A stretch of 8,686 bases of DNA, taken from NCBI GenBank assembly GCA_029939815.1, contig JAOZSF010000063.1, positions 1-8,686 of the forward strand, given 5' to 3'. This document shows positions 6,350-8,686 of the stretch, one piece after another (within the stretch, counting starts at the first letter, position 1; the number at the start of each line of letters is the position of its first letter). The position numbers and the translations under genes were made by a program. The stretch comes from a bacterium. GTDB taxonomy: Bacteria > Auribacterota > UBA3054 > B51-G9. The notes under the pieces are model-generated. The model was not told where the DNA came from and searched no databases. It saw nothing but the letters and a program-made list of their open reading frames with translations.

Positions 6350-7042
6350 ATGAATCAATTTTCAAGATCTATTCTTCTCTTCGGTGAAAAAAACTATAAT
6401 AAAATCAGTACAAGTAAAATCGCGGTCGTGGGAATAGGCGGTGTGGGTTCTTACGCGGTTGAAGCGCTGGCGCGGACAGGTGTCGGCAGTTTAATTATTA
6501 TTGATTATGATAAGGTCGAGGCAACAAACATTAACCGGCAAATATGGGCACTTAGTTCCACCGTTGGAAAGTATAAAGTTGATGTTGCGCGTGAGCGATT
6601 GCTTGACATAAATCCCGGACTGGAAATAGTTGCTAATAATAAAAGACTGACAGCCGATTCAGTTAACGGGCTTATTCCCGCAGATGTCGATTTTGTGATA
6701 GATGCGATAGATTCTATTATTGACAAAGTATCGTTGATAGAGTATTGTTTGAAAAGAAAAATTCCCGTGATTTCCTGTATGGGCGCCGCAAGAAGGAAAG
6801 ACCCGACAAAAATAAAAACAGGCAATATTAATGAATCCATTTCAGGACCGTTAATCAAACGTTTTAGAAAAGAATTAAGAAAAAGAAATGTGGCTTTAGA
6901 TTTCCCGATAGTTTATTCTGAAGAAAAAGCAATAGATGTTCAAAAAGGAGAACCTTTACCAAGCTGCTGCTTTACAACCGGAACAGTTGGATTTGCAGCT
7001 GCGGCTTATGTGTGTGAATTCATTTCAAATGCCAAAGTTTGA
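6350..7042 (+). CDS. tcdA: tRNA threonylcarbamoyladenosine dehydratase (CsdL/TcdA, ThiF/E1-like)
   Basis: This family uses ATP to cyclise N6-threonylcarbamoyladenosine at tRNA position 37 to ct6A; cytoplasmic. The E1/ThiF Rossmann fold is clear: GIGGVGS (28-34) for nucleotide binding, IDYD (51-54), the ATNINRQ motif (58-64, R63) and K74 in the position of the E1 lysine, and DAID (118-121) leading into the conserved SLIEYC helix. The order and spacing follow E. coli CsdL (GIGGVGSWAAEALARTG and TNTNRQ there). The protein is 230 residues against about 268 in E. coli; sequence is lost around 175-200 and at the C-terminus. A ThiF/MoeB-type activator is the alternative, but the DAIDS and GAARRKDPTKI blocks favour TcdA. 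It follows tatD by 17 bases in a probable operon, has no Shine-Dalgarno site, and ends within a 13-bp hairpin. Confidence 0.92.
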   Translation: MNQFSRSILLFGEKNYNKISTSKIAVVGIGGVGSYAVEALARTGVGSLIIIDYDKVEATNINRQIWALSSTVGKYKVDVARERLLDINPGLEIVANNKRLTADSVNGLIPADVDFVIDAIDSIIDKVSLIEYCLKRKIPVISCMGAARRKDPTKIKTGNINESISGPLIKRFRKELRKRNVALDFPIVYSEEKAIDVQKGEPLPSCCFTTGTVGFAAAAYVCEFISNAKV

Positions 7043-7050
7043 AATGAATT
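7017..7050 (+). terminator. Hairpin over the tcdA stop codon, possible terminator
   Basis: Perfect 13-bp stem: AATTCATTTCAAA (7017-7029) pairs with TTTGAAATGAATT (7038-7050) across the 8-base loop TGCCAAAG. It includes the last eight codons and the TGA stop of tcdA and is followed by a T-rich but interrupted tract (TATTCGATTGTTATT). The stem is AT-rich and the T tract imperfect, so termination is plausible rather than certain. It separates the tatD-tcdA unit from the promoter of the next gene. Confidence 0.5.
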
Positions 7051-7057
7051 TATTCGA

Positions 7058-7086
7058 TTGTTATTAGACAGATATTTTGTTATAAT
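7058..7086 (+). promoter_or_regulatory. Promoter of the secreted TIM-barrel gene
   Basis: TTGTTA (7058-7063), a 17-base spacer, and a perfect TATAAT (7081-7086). The expected start is near 7093, giving a leader of about 28 bases made up mostly of the A/C-rich repeat. It implies that the downstream gene is transcribed independently of tatD-tcdA. Confidence 0.65.
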
Positions 7087-7096
7087 CAAATAAATT

Positions 7097-7117
7097 AACA
7101 ACCAACAACCAATCATT
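7097..7117 (+). repeat. 7-bp tandem repeat upstream of the secreted-protein gene
   Basis: Two copies of AACAACC (7097-7110) are followed by a diverged unit AATCATT and then CATT before the ATG at 7122. The coding strand is G-free from 7080 to 7121 (42 bases). No Shine-Dalgarno site is possible here. Confidence 0.8.
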
Positions 7118-7121
7118 CATT

Positions 7122-8165
7122 ATGAGAAATATCAAAATTGTTTTATTTATTTCAGTTTTATTATTAACCTTTACAGGATATTCAACCACAATGACAACCA
7201 ACCAAAAGAAAAAGATTGAGAAGCGTTTAGAAACAAGTGGATATTTAAAACCCGGGCGGCTAAAATATTACGGCTATGCTTATCTGGGCGATGTTCTCAA
7301 AGAAAAGAAAGAATTAAAGAAAATGCGCGAATACTGTAATACTATCGGTATGATAACCTCTGAAAGCAGTTTGAGAAATAAGTATGATAAAGGAGCCACT
7401 GAGAAAGAAAAAATCGCGTTCCTGAAAAAAGAAGGTGAAAGAATTAAATTCCTGAAATCTTTAGACTATGAAGTTTGCTGGTTTATGCCGCTTGCGAGTC
7501 TTGTGAAGGAGAACAAACTTGCCGAATTTAAAAAAGAGCTTCAGTTGATAAAGAAAAACATGCCGGAAATGAAAATACTTGATATGGTTTATATATTCGA
7601 TGAACCGAATTTCACCGATGTTTCTGCCGAACAGCTTGATGATTTTATTGACGCATTTAAAAAAGTATTCCCCAATGTTAAAACTTTATTTTTTTACGCG
7701 ATTGTTCATCCAAAATTTCTTAATGTAAAACCGCCAAGTAAAGCTGATATTCTTGGAATCGATCCTTATATGTTTAAAGGCCGATACGAAAACACACCTG
7801 AAGAATTTGAATATTTTTATCGGGAAAGTCTGGCTTGTGCGCTTGACTGGGCGAATCGGCAGGACAAACCATTTGTTCTTGCAGGCGATTGTTTTTATTC
7901 CCGTAATCCGAAAGGGAAAAAGAAAACAACGCCTGAAGCCGCACAATGGTATTATCAACTTGCGCTTACTCAGCCGAAATGTATTGGTTTGATATGGTTT
8001 TATTATGGGAATTTACCGATTGAAAGCGAAAACCTGAAAGGATTTAATTTTAAAGAATCTTCAAAAAAATTACAAAAAACTCACCGCGATATAGGCAAAG
8101 CCATCTTTAAGAAACCAACACCGTTGGGACTGCAATGGGATACTTTCGCTCCCGCGGGAGAATAA
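7122..8165 (+). CDS. Secreted TIM-barrel protein, glycosidase-like, family not recognised
   Basis: 347 residues. The N-terminus is a signal peptide: basic MRNIK, hydrophobic IVLFISVLLLTFTG, and likely cleavage around residues 20-23. No lipobox cysteine is present, so it is probably exported to the periplasm or outside. The body shows eight regularly spaced hydrophobic strands typical of a TIM barrel: KYYGYAYLGD (48-57), NTIGMITS (73-80), EVCWFMPLAS (117-126), DMVYIFDEPN (154-163), VKTLFFYAIVHP (186-197), ADILGIDPYMF (208-218), KPFVLAGDCFY (249-259) and CIGLIWFYYGN (287-297). Acidic residues sit at strand ends, where glycosidase catalytic groups lie: D160/E161 after strand 4, D214 after strand 6 and D256 after strand 7. 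DEPN resembles the NEP motif at strand 4 of clan GH-A, but the expected strand-7 Glu is not seen. It is rich in Lys, as many small secreted proteins are. No enzyme family can be assigned; non-catalytic barrel proteins remain possible. It is probably monocistronic. Confidence 0.8.
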   Translation: MRNIKIVLFISVLLLTFTGYSTTMTTNQKKKIEKRLETSGYLKPGRLKYYGYAYLGDVLKEKKELKKMREYCNTIGMITSESSLRNKYDKGATEKEKIAFLKKEGERIKFLKSLDYEVCWFMPLASLVKENKLAEFKKELQLIKKNMPEMKILDMVYIFDEPNFTDVSAEQLDDFIDAFKKVFPNVKTLFFYAIVHPKFLNVKPPSKADILGIDPYMFKGRYENTPEEFEYFYRESLACALDWANRQDKPFVLAGDCFYSRNPKGKKKTTPEAAQWYYQLALTQPKCIGLIWFYYGNLPIESENLKGFNFKESSKKLQKTHRDIGKAIFKKPTPLGLQWDTFAPAGE

Positions 8166-8242
8166 CGGTAATTCAGAAAGCGTAAAGAAAATTGCAGCCA
8201 CCGCCGGGTTGGGGAGGATTATTCGAAGAAATTGATATGCTA

Positions 8243-8271
8243 TTGACAAATAAGTCAAGATATGGTATTAT
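8243..8271 (+). promoter_or_regulatory. Strong sigma-70-type promoter into the right-end region
   Basis: TTGACA (8243-8248), a 17-base spacer, and TATTAT (8266-8271): a perfect -35 and 5/6 of the -10. The start is expected near 8278. No ORF of ordinary size follows within the remaining ~400 bases, which suggests a non-coding transcript or a long leader. Confidence 0.7.
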
Positions 8272-8435
8272 CTGTCTGTACTTTGAAATAAAATAATAAG
8301 GTGTATTTTTAATTAATAAAAGAAAATAGCGCCGCAAGTGGCTTTTATACTGGCAAAAAAGGAGGTGATGAAATAGTTAACAACATGCCATTAGCTGCTG
8401 AAGTGGTGTTAAAGTATAAAATAAAACAGGAAAGC

Positions 8436-8493
8436 TTATGCTGAAAAGTAAGGGCTTTTCACAGTTATCCAAGTACGTTACTTGTATGCATAA
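8436..8493 (+). ncRNA. Possible three-way-junction RNA structure
   Basis: An outer stem TTATGC (8436-8441) with GCATAA (8488-8493) encloses two hairpins. The first is TGAAAAG/CTTTTCA (8442-8448 with 8455-8461, 6-base loop TAAGGG), which starts right next to the outer stem. The second is CAAGTA/TACTTG (8470-8475 with 8479-8484, loop CGT). All pairs are Watson-Crick by eye. It lies about 160 bases after the promoter at 8243-8271. Found by eye without folding energies, and no known RNA family is recognised, so it may be coincidental. Confidence 0.35.
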
Positions 8494-8515
8494 TGTTCGC
8501 GGTACGTGTTTGTAG
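8438..8515 (+). CDS. Short ORF of 25 codons, doubtful
   Basis: ATG at 8438 with AGGA six bases upstream (8428-8431); it encodes a 25-residue peptide beginning MLKSKGFSQL with two Cys and ends at TAG. It overlaps the stop codon of another open frame (8385-8444) in an ATGCTGA arrangement. After the TAG the same frame stays open for 19 more codons to 8575. It also coincides with the three-way junction. No family is recognised; it may be non-coding. Confidence 0.15.
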   Translation: MLKSKGFSQLSKYVTCMHNVRGTCL

Positions 8516-8628
8516 GAAGTAAAAGATAATCTGTTTATTCAGGTCGAAATTATCGGTTGCTTTTTGGATGCGTGACTTGATGACATTTAAATGCAGAAAG
8601 TAAAGATGTACATGAGGAGGACTGCAAA

Positions 8629-8679
8629 GTGAATACAGATATGGTAGAAATAACCGGTGATCTGTTGATCAGTTTCTGA
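8629..8679 (+). CDS. Short ORF of 16 codons with a strong RBS, doubtful
   Basis: GTG at 8629 lies 8 bases after GAGGAGG (8614-8620), an ideal spacing. It encodes MNTDMVEITGDLLISF and stops at 8677-8679 inside a perfect hairpin. A 13-codon ORF (8591-8632) ends at TGA overlapping this GTG (GTGA). The initiation signal is better than for almost any real gene in the window, but the product is tiny; it may be a leader peptide for something beyond the right edge. Function unknown. Confidence 0.25.
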   Translation: MNTDMVEITGDLLISF

Positions 8680-8683
8680 TCAA
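8665..8683 (+). other. Perfect 8-bp hairpin at the right edge
   Basis: TTGATCAG (8665-8672) and CTGATCAA (8676-8683) around the loop TTT. It covers the stop codon of the 16-codon ORF, an arrangement seen in leader-peptide attenuators. The window ends three bases later, so it cannot be seen whether a T tract follows. Confidence 0.45.
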
Positions 8684-8686
8684 GAA

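Larger units (their letters stand above)
8166..8686. other. About 520-base region without a convincing gene; promoter-driven and hairpin-rich
   Basis: No long ORF exists on either strand. Bases 8166-8242 show nothing clear. From the promoter at 8243-8271 onward there are several potential RNA hairpins: GCCG/TGGC around 8330-8342 followed by TTTTAT; TTAACA/TGTTAA (8377-8382 with 8407-8412); a possible three-way junction at 8436-8493; GATAATCTG paired with CAG and ATTATC (8525-8554) with a bulge; and an 8-bp hairpin at 8665-8683. Two strong purine-rich SD-like sites (GGAGG at 8361-8365 and GAGGAGG at 8614-8620) contrast with the leaders of the genes to the left. Short overlapping ORFs occur (8438-8515, 8591-8632, 8629-8679). 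It could be a structured RNA, the leader of a gene or mobile element beyond the right edge, or decayed sequence. I see no match to tRNA, rRNA, tmRNA, SRP RNA or RNase P RNA. Confidence 0.5.

Noticed and set aside
6505..6858. 117-codon ORF on the minus strand inside tcdA
   Set aside because: It lies wholly antisense to a well-supported gene with conserved motifs and has no start signal or recognisable domain.
8149..8160. 12-bp palindrome CTCCCGCGGGAG at the end of the secreted-protein gene, considered as a terminator
   Set aside because: With a 4-base loop only four pairs remain and no T tract follows.
8355..8361. A6G slippery heptamer (AAAAAAG), as used in insertion-sequence and dnaX frameshifting
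   Set aside because: Neither joined frame makes a recognisable protein, the zero frame has only a short upstream ORF without a good start, and the SD-like GGAGG lies downstream rather than upstream of the slip site.
8465..8473. DnaA-box-like TTATCCAAG
   Set aside because: It is a single site, 7 of 9 to consensus, with no further boxes, no AT-rich unwinding element and no dnaA or dnaN nearby; it also lies in the proposed RNA hairpins.
8438..8575. Amber (TAG) read-through or recoding giving a 44-codon ORF
   Set aside because: No known recoding signal or pyrrolysine context is visible, and the combined peptide resembles nothing I know.
8272..8686. Group II intron 5' end, retron or diversity-generating retroelement
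   Set aside because: No GTGYG intron start, domain V sequence, reverse transcriptase or template/variable repeat pair can be found in the window; only extension to the right could revive the idea.
1..8686. CRISPR array, tRNA, rRNA or insertion sequence ends
   Set aside because: No regularly spaced long repeats, no tRNA-like cloverleaf with its conserved loops, no rRNA blocks and no transposase or terminal inverted repeats were seen. The only tandem repeats are the short leader units.

Overview
The window looks like ordinary chromosome from a moderately AT-rich bacterium. It holds seven protein genes in two divergent transcription units plus a monocistronic gene, and the last ~520 bases have no convincing gene. 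Promoters are of the TTGACA/TATAAT (sigma-70) type. Only one gene (add) has a clear Shine-Dalgarno sequence; most others start directly after short A/C/T-rich tandem repeats. I cannot name the phylum. The signal-peptide protein and gene set would fit a Gram-negative anaerobe or fermenter of an environmental lineage, but that is inference only.

Left part, minus strand (1-5511): a nucleoside salvage and catabolism operon, transcribed from a strong promoter at 5483-5511 in the order add (adenosine deaminase), a uridine-kinase-type nucleoside kinase carrying a threonyl-tRNA-synthetase-like N-terminus, deoB (phosphopentomutase) and deoA (pyrimidine-nucleoside phosphorylase, cut by the left edge). 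DeoA releases ribose/deoxyribose-1-phosphate, DeoB converts it to the 5-phosphate, Add deaminates adenosine, and the kinase probably phosphorylates a nucleoside. deoC and deoD are not in the window.

Middle part, plus strand (5517-7050): tatD (metal-dependent DNase/hydrolase) and tcdA (tRNA t6A dehydratase, ThiF/E1-like), from a promoter that lies nearly back to back with the add promoter and ending in a hairpin over the tcdA stop codon. A separate promoter (7058-7086) then drives a secreted protein with a clear eight-strand TIM-barrel pattern, possibly glycosidase-like, of no family I recognise.

Right end (8166-8686): no long ORF in either direction. A near-consensus promoter (8243-8271) leads into ~400 bases with several good hairpins, including a possible three-way junction, two strong purine-rich SD-like sites and a chain of very short overlapping ORFs. 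This could be a structured RNA, the leader of a gene or element beyond the right edge, or decayed sequence.

The most unusual signals are: (1) start-proximal 7/8-nt-period tandem repeats, G-free on the coding strand for four genes, two of which run through the stop codon of the preceding gene; (2) the kinase's ThrRS-like editing domain with all four metal/editing residues replaced; (3) the structured promoter-driven region at the right end.
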